Source of the DNA: Chromohalobacter sp. 296-RDG
GTDB lineage: Bacteria; Pseudomonadota; Gammaproteobacteria; Pseudomonadales; Halomonadaceae
Direction: 5' to 3'
Assembly: GCF_029889885.1 (NCBI RefSeq)
Contig: NZ_JARANY010000014.1
Coordinates: 1 to 64,000, forward strand
DNA: 64,000 nucleotides
The notes beneath the pieces are model-generated. The model was not told the origin of the DNA and ran no database searches. It saw only the letters and a list, made by a program, of their open reading frames with translations. Shown here piece after piece: positions 41,424 to 50,812 of this stretch (positions are counted from its first letter, which is position 1; every line of letters starts with the position of its first letter). Both the position numbers and the translations under genes were made by a program.

Positions 41424-42872
41424 ATGAGCTTTCTGGTGATCCTGAGGATCGTCGGGCTGTTGCTCATGCTGTTCAGCCTGACCATGGTGCCACCGGTGGT
41501 GATTTCGTTGATTTTCGACGACGCCACCTGGGATGCCTTCGTCATTGGGTTGGGCATCACTTTCATCACCGGGGCGCTGCTTTACTGGCCCGCACGTCAT
41601 GCTCGACGCGAACTGCGTACTCGCGATGGTTTTTTGATCACCGTGATGTTCTGGAGCGTACTGGGGCTGTTCGGTTCGCTGCCGCTGATGCTTGCCGCAG
41701 ACCCGTCACTATCGTTCACCGATGCCGTATTCGAGTCGTTTTCCGGCCTCACTACCACCGGTGCTACCATTCTCACCGGCATCGACCTGCTGCCCGAGTC
41801 GATCCGCTTCTATCGCCAGCAACTGCAATGGCTAGGCGGCATGGGGATCGTGGTGCTGGCGGTGGCGATCCTGCCGACGCTGGGCATCGGTGGCATGCAG
41901 CTCTACCGCACCGAGATTCCCGGTCCGCTCAAGGACTCCAAGCTGACGCCGCGTATCACTGAAACCGCCAAGGCCCTGTGGTACATCTATGCCGCCCTGA
42001 CCCTGACGTGTTTCCTGGCGTATTGGCTGGCGGGCATGAGCTGGTTCGACGCCATCGGTCACAGCTTCTCGACCGTCGCCGTCGGTGGCTTCTCGACCCA
42101 CGACGCCAGCATCGGCTATTTTGACAGCGCGACCATCGAACTGATTTGCGCGTTCTTCATGATCGTCTCGTCGCTGAGCTTCGGGCTCCACTTCGCGGTG
42201 TGGCGCGAAAAGCGCCTGAGCCATTATTTGCTCGACCCCGAATTTCGCTTTTTCGTGATCTTCCTGGCGCTGCTGGTCAGCGTCACCATCGCCACGCTCA
42301 TGTTGAGCGGCACCTACGACGATACTCTAGGATTGCGCCACGGCTTGTTCGAGACGGTCTCGATAGCCACCACCACCGGGTTCGGCGTCGCCGACTTCAC
42401 CGCTTGGCCGGGGGTTTTGCCGTTCATGCTATTCATCGCCGCTTTCGTCGGCGCCTGCTCGGGTTCCGCCGGCGGGGGCATGAAGGTGATTCGCATCCTG
42501 TTGATCCTCAAGCAAGGCCTGCGCGAGATTCACCGCCTGATTCACCCCAATGCGGTGTTTTCGGTCAAGGTCGGCAAGATGCGCATCTCCGGGGGCGTGG
42601 CCGAAGCTGTGTGGGGATTCTTCTCCGCTTATATGCTGCTTTTCGTGCTGATGTTGTTGATCCTGCTTGCCACCGGGCTGGATCAGGTGACGGCCTGGTC
42701 GGCGGTGGGCTCGGCCCTCAACAACCTGGGTCCGGGACTGGGCAGCGTGGCCACGCATTACGGCGACATGCCGGATCTCGCCAAGTGGACCCTGGTAATG
42801 GCAATGATGTTCGGGCGCCTGGAAATCTTCACTATCTTGGTGCTGTTTACACCCGCCTTCTGGCGACGCTGA
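41424..42872 (+). CDS. trkH: Trk potassium uptake membrane subunit TrkH
   Basis: TrkH is the potassium-conducting membrane subunit. The product is 482 residues with about ten spans and four pore-loop repeats that carry the selectivity glycines: TTTGATIL, TVAVGGFSTHD, TTTGFGVAD and the last near NNLGPGLGS. The CSGSAGGGMKVIRIL stretch is typical of the family. It could equally be the paralogue TrkI, but the neighbouring trkA favours TrkH. Confidence 0.93.
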   Translation: MSFLVILRIVGLLLMLFSLTMVPPVVISLIFDDATWDAFVIGLGITFITGALLYWPARHARRELRTRDGFLITVMFWSVLGLFGSLPLMLAADPSLSFTDAVFESFSGLTTTGATILTGIDLLPESIRFYRQQLQWLGGMGIVVLAVAILPTLGIGGMQLYRTEIPGPLKDSKLTPRITETAKALWYIYAALTLTCFLAYWLAGMSWFDAIGHSFSTVAVGGFSTHDASIGYFDSATIELICAFFMIVSSLSFGLHFAVWREKRLSHYLLDPEFRFFVIFLALLVSVTIATLMLSGTYDDTLGLRHGLFETVSIATTTGFGVADFTAWPGVLPFMLFIAAFVGACSGSAGGGMKVIRILLILKQGLREIHRLIHPNAVFSVKVGKMRISGGVAEAVWGFFSAYMLLFVLMLLILLATGLDQVTAWSAVGSALNNLGPGLGSVATHYGDMPDLAKWTLVMAMMFGRLEIFTILVLFTPAFWRR

Positions 42873-43075
42873 TCCAACACGGCACTATTCACCATGAAAT
42901 AGCGAAATCTCTCCGATTCATGCTATATGAGCGGAACTTCACACTCTCTTTTAACTAAAGGATAAAACCAGCGAGGTCGATTCGTCGGGTATCGCGATGG
43001 CGGCAATGCTACCATGCGCGCTTCCCGGCCCACCGCGACGGGCCTTTATCCGTTATTCAGCCTCGAGAAAGCGTC

Positions 43076-44287
43076 ATGTCCACCAGCCTCGCAAGCCCTC
43101 TACGCGCGGTAACCCGCCTGGGGCTCATCCCGCAAATCGTCATCGGTATCGTGCTTGGCATCGTCGTGGCCACCGCCTGGCCCGATGCTGCCGCCTCGAT
43201 ATCGCTTCTGGGTGAGGTGTTCATCTCAGCCCTGAAAGCGGTGGCACCGGTGCTGGTCTTACTGCTGGTCATGGCAGCCATCGCCAACCACCGTCGTGGC
43301 CAGCGCACGCATATTCGCGGTGTACTGGTGCTGTACGTTGTCGGCACCCTGTGCGCCGCTTTGGTGGCCGTCGTCGCCAGTTTCGCAATTCCCACCACGC
43401 TGATCATCGATGCACCCCAGGCGAGCGGCGAGCCGCCGGGCGGCATCGCTGAAATCCTGCGCAACCTGTTGCTCAACGTCGTGGACAATCCCATCCATGC
43501 GCTGATGAACGCCAACTTCGTGGGTATTTTGGCTTGGGCGATCGGGCTGGGCATGATGCTGCGCGGCTCCTCGGAGACGACGCTCGGGATGCTCAACGCC
43601 TTCTCCGATGCCGTCTCCAACATCGTACGCTTGGTGATCCGCTGCGCACCGCTGGGCATCTTCGGGCTGGTCGCAGGCACGCTCGCGGATACCGGTATGA
43701 ATGCCCTCCTCGACTACGCCCATCTGCTCGCCGTCATCGTCGGCTGCATGGTGTTCGTGGCACTGGTCACGAATCCCTTGATCGTATTCCTGGCCACCCG
43801 GCGCAACCCGTACCCACTGGTCTTCGCCTGCCTGCGCGGCAGTGCCATCACCGCGTTTTTCACACGCAGCAGCGCCGCCAACATTCCCGTCAACATGGAG
43901 CTTTGCGAGCGCCTCGATCTGGACTCCGACACCTATTCGATCTCGATTCCGCTGGGCGCCACCATCAACATGGCCGGTGCCGCCATCACCATCTCGGTGA
44001 TCACCTTGGCAGCCGCCCATACCCTGGGGATCGGCGTGGACTTCGCCTCGGCGCTGCTGCTGTGCATCGTCGCCTCGCTCGCTGCCTGCGGCGTTTCCGG
44101 CGTGGCCGGCGGGTCTCTGCTGCTCATCCCGATGGCCGCCAGCCTATTCGGCATTTCCAATGACGTAGCCATGCAGGTCGTCGCCATCGGCTTCGTCATC
44201 AGCGTCGTGCAGGATGCCACGGAGACCGCGCTGAACTCGTCCACCGATGTGTTGTTCACTGCTGCGGCGTGCCGCGCCAAGCGCTGA
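43076..44287 (+). CDS. sstT: Serine/threonine:sodium symporter SstT
   Basis: This is a sodium-coupled transporter of the dicarboxylate/amino acid:cation symporter family, 403 residues. The substrate and ion-binding region is seen as [15 protein letters not shown] near residue 262 and [15 protein letters not shown] near 290, and the [15 protein letters not shown] stretch lies near 383. These stretches resemble E. coli SstT more than glutamate or dicarboxylate carriers. The 203-base region before it has no clear promoter. Confidence 0.9.
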   Translation: MSTSLASPLRAVTRLGLIPQIVIGIVLGIVVATAWPDAAASISLLGEVFISALKAVAPVLVLLLVMAAIANHRRGQRTHIRGVLVLYVVGTLCAALVAVVASFAIPTTLIIDAPQASGEPPGGIAEILRNLLLNVVDNPIHALMNANFVGILAWAIGLGMMLRGSSETTLGMLNAFSDAVSNIVRLVIRCAPLGIFGLVAGTLADTGMNALLDYAHLLAVIVGCMVFVALVTNPLIVFLATRRNPYPLVFACLRGSAITAFFTRSSAANIPVNMELCERLDLDSDTYSISIPLGATINMAGAAITISVITLAAAHTLGIGVDFASALLLCIVASLAACGVSGVAGGSLLLIPMAASLFGISNDVAMQVVAIGFVISVVQDATETALNSSTDVLFTAAACRAKR

Positions 44288-44301
44288 TTCATACATTCGA
44301 C

Positions 44302-44330
44302 GCCCCGCTCACCGTATCATCGAGCGGGGC
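44302..44330 (+). terminator. Hairpin after sstT
   Basis: GCCCCGCTC (44302-44310) and GAGCGGGGC (44322-44330) form a 9-bp stem, followed by CGGGTTTGG. It probably ends the sstT transcript. Confidence 0.65.
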
Positions 44331-44396
44331 CGGGTTTGGCCCGCCCCCTGCCATCGTGGATAATCGAGCTTTTCTGCCACCGAAGCGAAACGCCGC

Positions 44397-45611
44397 ATGC
44401 CCGATACTCACGCCGGCCCTCGCCAGGTCATCGATCAGGGTGAGACCCGTTATACCCTCCTGGGGACCGCCCACGTCTCGCGCGCCAGCGCCGACGAGGT
44501 TCGCGAGCTGATCCGCTCTGGCGACTTCGACGCCGTGGCCATCGAGTTGTGCCCCACACGCCACCAAAGCGCCACGCAGCCAGACGCCATGGCCAAGATG
44601 GATCTCTTCCAGGTCTTGCGCCAAGGCAAAGCCGGCATGGTCGCCGCCAGCCTTGCGCTAGGCGCCTTCCAGCAGCGCGTCGCCGAGCAATCCGGCGTGA
44701 CGCCGGGTGCCGAGATGCAGATGGCAATCAAGGAAACTCAGCGTGCGGACTTGCCGTTGTATCTCGTCGATCGCGACATTGGCGTGACCCTCAAGCGCAT
44801 CTATCACAATGTGCCCTGGTGGCAACGTATGAGCCTGGTTTCAGGGCTTCTGGGCAGCGTGGTCTCGCGCAAGAAAGTCTCCAGCGAGGAGATCGAACGC
44901 CTCAAGGAAGGCGATGTGCTCGAGTCGACCTTCGCCGAGTTCGCCGAACAGTCGGAGTCGCTTTACGCGCCACTGATCCGTGAGCGCGATCGTTACATGG
45001 CACTACGCCTGCGCGAGGAAGTCGCCGGGCAAGCGCCACGGAATATCCTGGTGGTCGTCGGCGCCGGCCACATGAAAGGTCTGGGAAAGCATCTTCAAAC
45101 GCTAGGGCAACAACCGCCCAGCGCCGAGGCCATCGACGAGGAGCGGCGTTTACTGGAAGTCACTCCGGCCCGCTCCAAACTTTGGAAAGCCCTGCCGTGG
45201 GTCATCGTCGCACTGGTACTGACCGGCTTCGCCATCGGCTTCTCCCGTGATTCAGGACTCGGCTGGTCGCTGGTCGGCGAATGGTTTCTGATCAACGGCG
45301 CACTCTCGGCGCTGGGTACCGCCATTGCGCTGGCCCATCCACTGACCATCATCGCGACCTTCATCGCCGCGCCGCTGACCTCACTCAACCCCACCATCGG
45401 TGCCGGTTTCGTCGCCGCTGGTGTGGAACTCGCCATACGCCGCCCCACGGTGGGCGACTTCTCGCGCCTGCGCCATGACGTCAGCACACCGCGCGGCTGG
45501 TGGAAAAACCGCGTCGCCCGCACGTTACTGGTGTTCCTGCTCGCCACGCTGGGCTCCGCCGCCGGCACCTGGATCGCCGGACTGCGTATCGCGGGGCAGT
45601 TGTTTGGGTAA
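44397..45611 (+). CDS. TraB/PrgY-family membrane protein
   Basis: The product is 404 residues. The N-terminal soluble domain (about 1-260) carries the TraB-family motifs LLGTAHVSRAS, VAIELCPTR and VVVGAGHMKGLG. Four or so membrane spans follow in the C-terminal part. The family is related to enterococcal pheromone-shutdown proteins and to TIKI proteases through the conserved GxxH and glutamate residues. Its role in proteobacteria is unknown. Confidence 0.85.
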   Translation: MPDTHAGPRQVIDQGETRYTLLGTAHVSRASADEVRELIRSGDFDAVAIELCPTRHQSATQPDAMAKMDLFQVLRQGKAGMVAASLALGAFQQRVAEQSGVTPGAEMQMAIKETQRADLPLYLVDRDIGVTLKRIYHNVPWWQRMSLVSGLLGSVVSRKKVSSEEIERLKEGDVLESTFAEFAEQSESLYAPLIRERDRYMALRLREEVAGQAPRNILVVVGAGHMKGLGKHLQTLGQQPPSAEAIDEERRLLEVTPARSKLWKALPWVIVALVLTGFAIGFSRDSGLGWSLVGEWFLINGALSALGTAIALAHPLTIIATFIAAPLTSLNPTIGAGFVAAGVELAIRRPTVGDFSRLRHDVSTPRGWWKNRVARTLLVFLLATLGSAAGTWIAGLRIAGQLFG

Positions 45612-45703
45612 GCCTGGACGCTGTTATGTTCCAAAGCGCTAGCCAACGCCGGGTTTAAGCAGGGATGGTCGCTCGATGCAAGGCTAGCACTGCAGAACAG
45701 TCA

Positions 45704-46654
45704 TCAGGGATGCCGATGATCCGACGCTATACGGCGCAGCGCCTGTGGTGTCTGGCCAAAGCAACGCAGGAAGGCGCGACGCATGCGTTCCGGGTCATTG
45801 AAACCGACTAGGCAAGCGATCGTTTCCACAGGCTTTAGGGTCTGCTCGACACGCCAGCGGGCGGCTTCGGCCCGCAGCCTTTCAACGGCGCGTGCAGGCG
45901 TCTCGCCGGTTTCGCGCTTGAATATTCGTGTGAACTGGCGCGGACTCTGGCAAGCAACGCTAGACAGAACATCCACTGTCAGCGAAGCATCCAAGTGACG
46001 ACGTATGTAGTCGAGCACGAGCCGAGTCCCATCGGAATCGGGCTCGAGATCGGAGAGCGTGGAAAACTGTGATTGCCCGCCTGGGCGGCGATAATAGACT
46101 ACCAGCTCACGGGCGACGGCCTGGCTGATATCATGACCACAGTCTTCCTCGATCATGGCTAACGCGAGATCGATACCGGCACTGGTACCGGCCGACGTCC
46201 AGATGTGTCCATCGCGAACATAGATCCGATCCGCCTCGACGTGAATATCGGGATAAGACTGCTGCAATCGTAAAGCACCGCGCCAATGCGTGGTCGCACG
46301 CCGACCACTCAAGAGCCCGGCGCCAGCGAGAATAAAAGCCCCCGTGCAAACACTGGCCACACGCCGAGCGCGATACGCTGCCTGCTTCACAGCCTCGAAG
46401 CTACTATCCGGTAGTTTTTCGGGCTGACCACCGCCCACCACGATCAGCGTATCCACCGAGCATTCATTCAGCGCACGAGTGGTGATCTCCACGCCGACAC
46501 TATTTTCCAACCGGCCACCCTGCTCCGAGAATACGTGCAATTCGTAGGGCGATGTTTCACCCACCCGTCCGGCAAGACCAAACGCCGACATCGGCCCGGC
46601 TAGGTCCAGCGTTTGATGATTCGGATAAACGAAAAAACCGATCGATAGCGTCAT
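45704..46654 (-). CDS. AraC-family regulator with DJ-1/PfpI domain (GlxA/FtrA type)
   Basis: The product is 316 residues. The N-terminal DJ-1/PfpI-like domain (about 1-190) has the nucleophile-elbow cysteine in SVCTGAFILAGAGLL near residue 102. The C-terminal domain has two AraC helix-turn-helix motifs (about 210-310). It is divergent from a DJ-1-family enzyme gene at 46742, so it probably controls it. Such regulators usually answer to amine or nitrogen compounds. Confidence 0.85.
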   Translation of the reverse strand: MTLSIGFFVYPNHQTLDLAGPMSAFGLAGRVGETSPYELHVFSEQGGRLENSVGVEITTRALNECSVDTLIVVGGGQPEKLPDSSFEAVKQAAYRARRVASVCTGAFILAGAGLLSGRRATTHWRGALRLQQSYPDIHVEADRIYVRDGHIWTSAGTSAGIDLALAMIEEDCGHDISQAVARELVVYYRRPGGQSQFSTLSDLEPDSDGTRLVLDYIRRHLDASLTVDVLSSVACQSPRQFTRIFKRETGETPARAVERLRAEAARWRVEQTLKPVETIACLVGFNDPERMRRAFLRCFGQTPQALRRIASDHRHP

Positions 46655-46680
46655 GGCGGAAAACGAGGGTTATAGGTCAT

Positions 46681-46708
46681 TTGAGACTATCACGGTACAG
46701 GCTAATCT
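46681..46708 (+). promoter_or_regulatory. Candidate promoter of the isonitrile hydratase-like gene
   Basis: TTGAGA (46681-46686) and TAATCT (46703-46708) are 16 bases apart, in the 87-base gap between the divergent DJ-1-family genes. Confidence 0.4.
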
Positions 46709-46741
46709 AAACCTCCCACCCGTTCTACAGAGGAAACTATC

Positions 46742-47434
46742 GTGGACTCAAAGCTACGTATTGTCATACCGATCTACCCCGGTGTAACGCACCTGGATTT
46801 CACCGGTCCTCATCAATTCTTCTCGCGTACGCCGCAGGTCGACGTGGTGGTCGCCTCTATCGGCGGGGAGCCCGTCGACGCCCAGGGATTGACGTTTTCC
46901 AACCTGGACGATTTGACAGACATCGCGGCTTGTGACGTTCTCTGCGTTCCCGGTGGCCTGGGCTGCCTCGATGCAGCCGAGGACAGCCGTTTTCTCAACG
47001 CCATTCGACATCTGGCCAGTACCGCACAGTTCGTGACCTCGGTCTGCACCGGCTCATTGATTCTGGGAGCGGCGGGCCTGCTCCACGGAAGACGAGCCGC
47101 CTGTCACTGGGCGTGGCGCGACATGCTGCCATTGTTCGGCGCCACCCCGGACCCGGCGCGTGTCGTGCGCGATGATGAGATCATCACGGGCGGCGGTGTC
47201 ACCGCCGGGATCGATTTCGCGCTGACCGTCATCGCAGTACTGTTCGATGACGAGACCGCTCAGCGCTCTCAACTGACTCTCGAATATGCGCCCGCGCCGC
47301 CGTTTGATGCCGGACGCCCGGAGACGGCCCCGGCCACCATCCACGACCATGTCGTCGCCGACATGGCCGAGATACAGGCCTCGCGACATCAACAGGCACA
47401 ACGCCTAGTCGAACGTTACGCTGCTAGACGCTAG
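46742..47434 (+). CDS. inhA: DJ-1/PfpI protein, probable isonitrile hydratase
   Basis: The product is 230 residues and closely resembles Pseudomonas isonitrile hydratase InhA, which hydrates isonitriles to N-formamides. Shared stretches include LDFTGPHQF, VTSVCTGSLILGAAGLLHGRR with the catalytic cysteine near residue 102, TGGGVTAGIDFALT and LEYAPAPPFDAG. It starts with GTG after AGAGGA. Its stop TAG and the stop of the convergent LysR gene share the four bases CTAG. The substrate is inferred from family resemblance. Confidence 0.8.
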   Translation: MDSKLRIVIPIYPGVTHLDFTGPHQFFSRTPQVDVVVASIGGEPVDAQGLTFSNLDDLTDIAACDVLCVPGGLGCLDAAEDSRFLNAIRHLASTAQFVTSVCTGSLILGAAGLLHGRRAACHWAWRDMLPLFGATPDPARVVRDDEIITGGGVTAGIDFALTVIAVLFDDETAQRSQLTLEYAPAPPFDAGRPETAPATIHDHVVADMAEIQASRHQQAQRLVERYAARR

Positions 47435-48327
47435 GCTTGCTGATCGCCCTCCTCCAGTACCTCGGCGATCAAGGCGACGAAGTCGTCGAAGGCCGGGTGC
47501 ATCGGGCTGGGGGAGCGATGTACCTCGAGCACGGCCGGCGGTAATGGTGGCAAGCCTTCGGCGGCGCCCATAACTTTCCATCCCTCGGGTAGCAGGCGCC
47601 GCTCCCCGACCGTCAAGGTCTGGCCCTGCCCGACGATGACTTTCAACCCGCTGGGGCTCTGACTGGTGGAGACGAGCTGCCAATCACGACCGATGTCGGC
47701 CAGTGCGGCCAACGCCCGGCGCCGATAGGCGCACTGCTCCGGAAACAGCGCCAACGGGATCGGTCGCTCGGCATCGAGTTCGAAACGCCGATGCGCCGTC
47801 CAGACCACCTCTTCCGTGATCACGGGACGCCCGCCGCTACTCGGTTCATGCTGCACCGCCAGCACGATATCCAACGACCCCTTCTCAAGCTGCTCCAGCA
47901 GTTCCGTCGACATGCGGCAGTGGATATGCACATGAACGTCGGGATGCCGGGCGCCGAAGCGTTCGAGCAATGCCGGCAACCAGGTATCGGCATAGTCCTC
48001 GGGAAGGCCGAAGCGCAGCGTCACCGGCCGGGAGCGCCCAAGCGCGGCGATCGCCTCGCGCTGCAGCTGCAGCAGGCGCCGCGCGTAGACGAGGAAGGTC
48101 TCGCCATCGCCGGTCAGCTTGAGCTGGCGACTGTTGCGCTCGATCAGCAACGTATCGAGGCGCGACTCAAGAGTGCTGATGCGCAGGCTGATCGTCGACT
48201 GCGTCTTGTGCAGGTAACGTGCCGCCGCAGTGAAACCACCGCTATCGGCCACGGTGACGAAGGCCAACAGCAGGTCGCTGTCCAGCGCGGCCAACGCTGT
48301 GCTATCGGGATTTCCGATGGCTACCAT
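47431..48327 (-). CDS. LysR-family regulator of the dioxygenase cluster
   Basis: The product is 298 residues. It has a winged helix-turn-helix at the N-terminus (FTAAARYLHKTQSTISLRI, about 32-50) and a LysR effector-binding domain. It is divergent from the 2-oxoglutarate dioxygenase gene at 48453, so it probably controls that cluster. The frame extends far upstream, but homology starts near the chosen ATG, which has only a weak ribosome-binding site. Confidence 0.85.
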   Translation of the reverse strand: MVAIGNPDSTALAALDSDLLLAFVTVADSGGFTAAARYLHKTQSTISLRISTLESRLDTLLIERNSRQLKLTGDGETFLVYARRLLQLQREAIAALGRSRPVTLRFGLPEDYADTWLPALLERFGARHPDVHVHIHCRMSTELLEQLEKGSLDIVLAVQHEPSSGGRPVITEEVVWTAHRRFELDAERPIPLALFPEQCAYRRRALAALADIGRDWQLVSTSQSPSGLKVIVGQGQTLTVGERRLLPEGWKVMGAAEGLPPLPPAVLEVHRSPSPMHPAFDDFVALIAEVLEEGDQQA

Positions 48328-48452
48328 TGAAATGACTCGTTTTACTGATGGAATGGTTCTGTCCAGCATAGAGGACATCGACGGGCCGCCCAAACCTTCA
48401 CGGCGGCAACGTCCTGTCACCTGACACCTTGCTGATCGAGAGGACGCCTCCC

Positions 48453-49385
48453 ATGCCGACGACCGCTGCCGCGACCGACCCCGACATCGACTCCAAGCCG
48501 GCTCAGCGCTGGCTCGCCGATGCCGAGCGCACCGACCTGAGCGAACTAGTCGACACCGACCGCTACCCGCTGCATGACGCCGACGACCCACGTATCCAGG
48601 CCGAGATCGCCCGGGTTCGCGAGGATCTGGACCGCGAAGGCTGCGCCGTACTGCGCGGCTTCCTGCGCCCCGACGCATTGGAGCAGGCCCGCCAGGAAGG
48701 GCGTGAATTATCGACCAAGAGCTATTACGCCAGCCGCCGCGTCAACGCCTGGTTTACCAGCGACGACGAGAGCCTCCCCGAGACCGACCCTCGGCGGCAT
48801 TTCATGGAGCGCACCAGCGGTTTCGTGACCCGCGACATGATTCCAGCGGATACGGTGATTCAACAGCTTTACGTCTCGCCGGCGATGAAGCGTCTGGTGG
48901 CCGAGTGCCTACAGGAGGACGAGGTCTATGAGTACGCCGACCCCTTCGCCGGGCTGGTGCAGAACGTATTGCCGCCAGGCACCGAACAGCCCTGGCACTA
49001 CGACACCAACGAATACATCGTCACCATGATGACCGACATGCCGGACAGCGGTGGCGAGTTCCAGTACTGCCCCAACATCCGCACGCCAGCGGGCGAGAAC
49101 TACGACGGCGTCGGCGCGGTGATTCGCGGCGAGGACACCGCTACGCCGCGTACGTTGCTGCTGCGTCCCGGCGACCTGCAACTCTTCAAGGGCCGTTACT
49201 CGCTGCATCGGGTAACGCGCGTCAGCGGTGAGCGCGAGCGTCACACGGCGATCTTCGCCTACTCGCAACAGCCAGGCGTGGTAGGCCGTCTGGAGCGCAC
49301 GCGCCAGCTCTACGGGCGGGTCTCGGAAGCGCACATCGAGGCAGAAAAACGCCGTGAAGTTCGCGCCGACGGGCTGCTCGACTGA
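48453..49385 (+). CDS. Fe(II)/2-oxoglutarate-dependent dioxygenase, HalD/BesD-like
   Basis: The product is 310 residues. The metal facial triad reads HYD in PWHYDTNEYIVTMM (about residues 183-185), with a distal histidine in RYSLHRVTRV. The 2-oxoglutarate-binding arginine lies in ERERHTAIF. The general layout recalls the HalD/BesD group of amino-acid-type oxygenases, but the aspartate of HxD is present, so it should hydroxylate and not halogenate. It leads a group with an M24 enzyme and a second dioxygenase. Substrate unknown; the neighbours suggest a quaternary ammonium or sulfonium compound. GAGAGGA precedes the ATG. Confidence 0.78.
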   Translation: MPTTAAATDPDIDSKPAQRWLADAERTDLSELVDTDRYPLHDADDPRIQAEIARVREDLDREGCAVLRGFLRPDALEQARQEGRELSTKSYYASRRVNAWFTSDDESLPETDPRRHFMERTSGFVTRDMIPADTVIQQLYVSPAMKRLVAECLQEDEVYEYADPFAGLVQNVLPPGTEQPWHYDTNEYIVTMMTDMPDSGGEFQYCPNIRTPAGENYDGVGAVIRGEDTATPRTLLLRPGDLQLFKGRYSLHRVTRVSGERERHTAIFAYSQQPGVVGRLERTRQLYGRVSEAHIEAEKRREVRADGLLD

Positions 49386-49460
49386 TCGATCTATCGCAAC
49401 GCCTTCGTTCCAGCGCGTTTCGATATTTCTGTCTAGATAAATCACGCTGATTCAACTTCC

Positions 49461-50756
49461 ATGACTGGACCGACAACTATGACCCGCTTGTCATCCACGC
49501 TGCCTTCCCTGTTGGAAGGCACCGATATCCTGGCGCCGACGCACGATCCCGCCGAGTGCGAACCGACGCCGTCAGAAATCCAGCAGATTCTTCTGGATCG
49601 ATTGGCACGTACCCGGACGGAGTTGAAGAAACGCGATATCGTCGCCGCCGTGCTGTTCGACCCGACCCACGTGCGCTACGCCACCGGCGCGCGCAACATG
49701 CAGGTCTACTCGGCGCGCAACCCGGCCCGCTACGCCTTCGTGCCGGCGGAAGGCCCGGTGGTGATGTTCGAATTCTCCGGCTGCAGTCACTTGACCGAAG
49801 GCTTGCCCGGCATCGACGAGACGCGCCCGGCGACGGCGATCTCCTATTACTTCTGTGAAGATAATCTGCAGCAGACCACCCAGGCTTGGGCGAATGAGAT
49901 CGACGAATTGGTACGCCAGTGCGGCGGGCAGAAAGGTGACAAGGTCGCCATCGAAAGCGCCACCTCACACGCAGCCTTTGCACTGCTCGAACACGGCTGG
50001 CAGATCTGCGATGCCCAGATTCCATTGGAGCGGGCACGCGCGATCAAGGTGCCAAACGAAATCAAGATGGTACGCAGCTCTCTGCGCGCGGTGGAAAACG
50101 GCGTACGCAAGCTGGAAGCCGCGATTCATCCCGGTGCCACAGAAAACGAAGTCTGGTCGCAGCTGCACCAGCACATCATCGCCACCGACGCGGACTATGT
50201 CGAAACGCGGCTGATGAACTCCGGACCGCGCACCAACCCCTGGTTTCAGGAATGCTCCAATAGAGCAATGCAAGCCGGCGAGCTGGTCGCGCTGGATACC
50301 GACGTGGTCGGCCGCTATGGCTACTACGCCGATTTCTCGCGCACCTTCCTGTGCGGCGATGGCAAGGCGACGTCTACCCAGCGCGAGCTCTATCGCATGG
50401 CCTTCGACCAGGTGCGCCATAACATGGCCCTGATCGCACCGGGCATGTCATTCAAGGAGTACGCCGAGAAGGCCTGGCAGATTCCCGAGCCCTACAAGGC
50501 GCGGCGCTACTTCGCGTTGGCCCACGGCGTCGGCATGACCGGCGAATATCCCTACATCGTTCACCGCGAGGACATCGACGACAAGGGCTACGACGGCATC
50601 ATGCAACCAGGCATGACACTTTGCGTGGAGAGCTACATCGGCCACGAAGACGGTGGTGAAGGCGTCAAGCTCGAGGAGCAGCTTTACATTCGCGACGACG
50701 GTCAGGTCGAATTGCTTTCCGACTATCCTCTCGATGCGCGGTTGCTGGCCGAGTGA
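49461..50756 (+). CDS. M24-family enzyme resembling the DMSP lyase DddP
   Basis: The product is 431 residues with the pita-bread fold. The metal ligands have the DddP pattern and not the plain aminopeptidase one: ALDTDVVG with two aspartates one residue apart, then ADFSRTF, HGVGM, CVESYIG and KLEEQ. The stretches ETRLMNSGPRTNPWFQEC and FDPTHVRYATGARNMQ also match DddP as I remember it. Characterised DddP cleaves dimethylsulfoniopropionate. Related M24 enzymes act on creatine, ectoine or peptides. The neighbouring osmolyte transporters fit a betaine-like substrate. An ATG at 49479 is an alternative start. Confidence 0.7.
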   Translation: MTGPTTMTRLSSTLPSLLEGTDILAPTHDPAECEPTPSEIQQILLDRLARTRTELKKRDIVAAVLFDPTHVRYATGARNMQVYSARNPARYAFVPAEGPVVMFEFSGCSHLTEGLPGIDETRPATAISYYFCEDNLQQTTQAWANEIDELVRQCGGQKGDKVAIESATSHAAFALLEHGWQICDAQIPLERARAIKVPNEIKMVRSSLRAVENGVRKLEAAIHPGATENEVWSQLHQHIIATDADYVETRLMNSGPRTNPWFQECSNRAMQAGELVALDTDVVGRYGYYADFSRTFLCGDGKATSTQRELYRMAFDQVRHNMALIAPGMSFKEYAEKAWQIPEPYKARRYFALAHGVGMTGEYPYIVHREDIDDKGYDGIMQPGMTLCVESYIGHEDGGEGVKLEEQLYIRDDGQVELLSDYPLDARLLAE

Positions 50757-50812
50757 CACGCCAGCCGACGCCATCTGACAACCGTTTCGTCCATTCGCCA
50801 CAAGAGGCTTCC

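Noticed and set aside
48453-49385. Calling the first dioxygenase a halogenase
   Set aside because: Halogenases of this class replace the Asp of HxD by Gly or Ala. Here the Asp is present, so hydroxylation is expected.
49461-50756. Calling the M24 enzyme an ectoine hydrolase (DoeA) or prolidase
   Set aside because: The DTD spacing and the GPRTNPWFQEC stretch match DddP better than DoeA or Xaa-Pro peptidases. The final substrate is left open.
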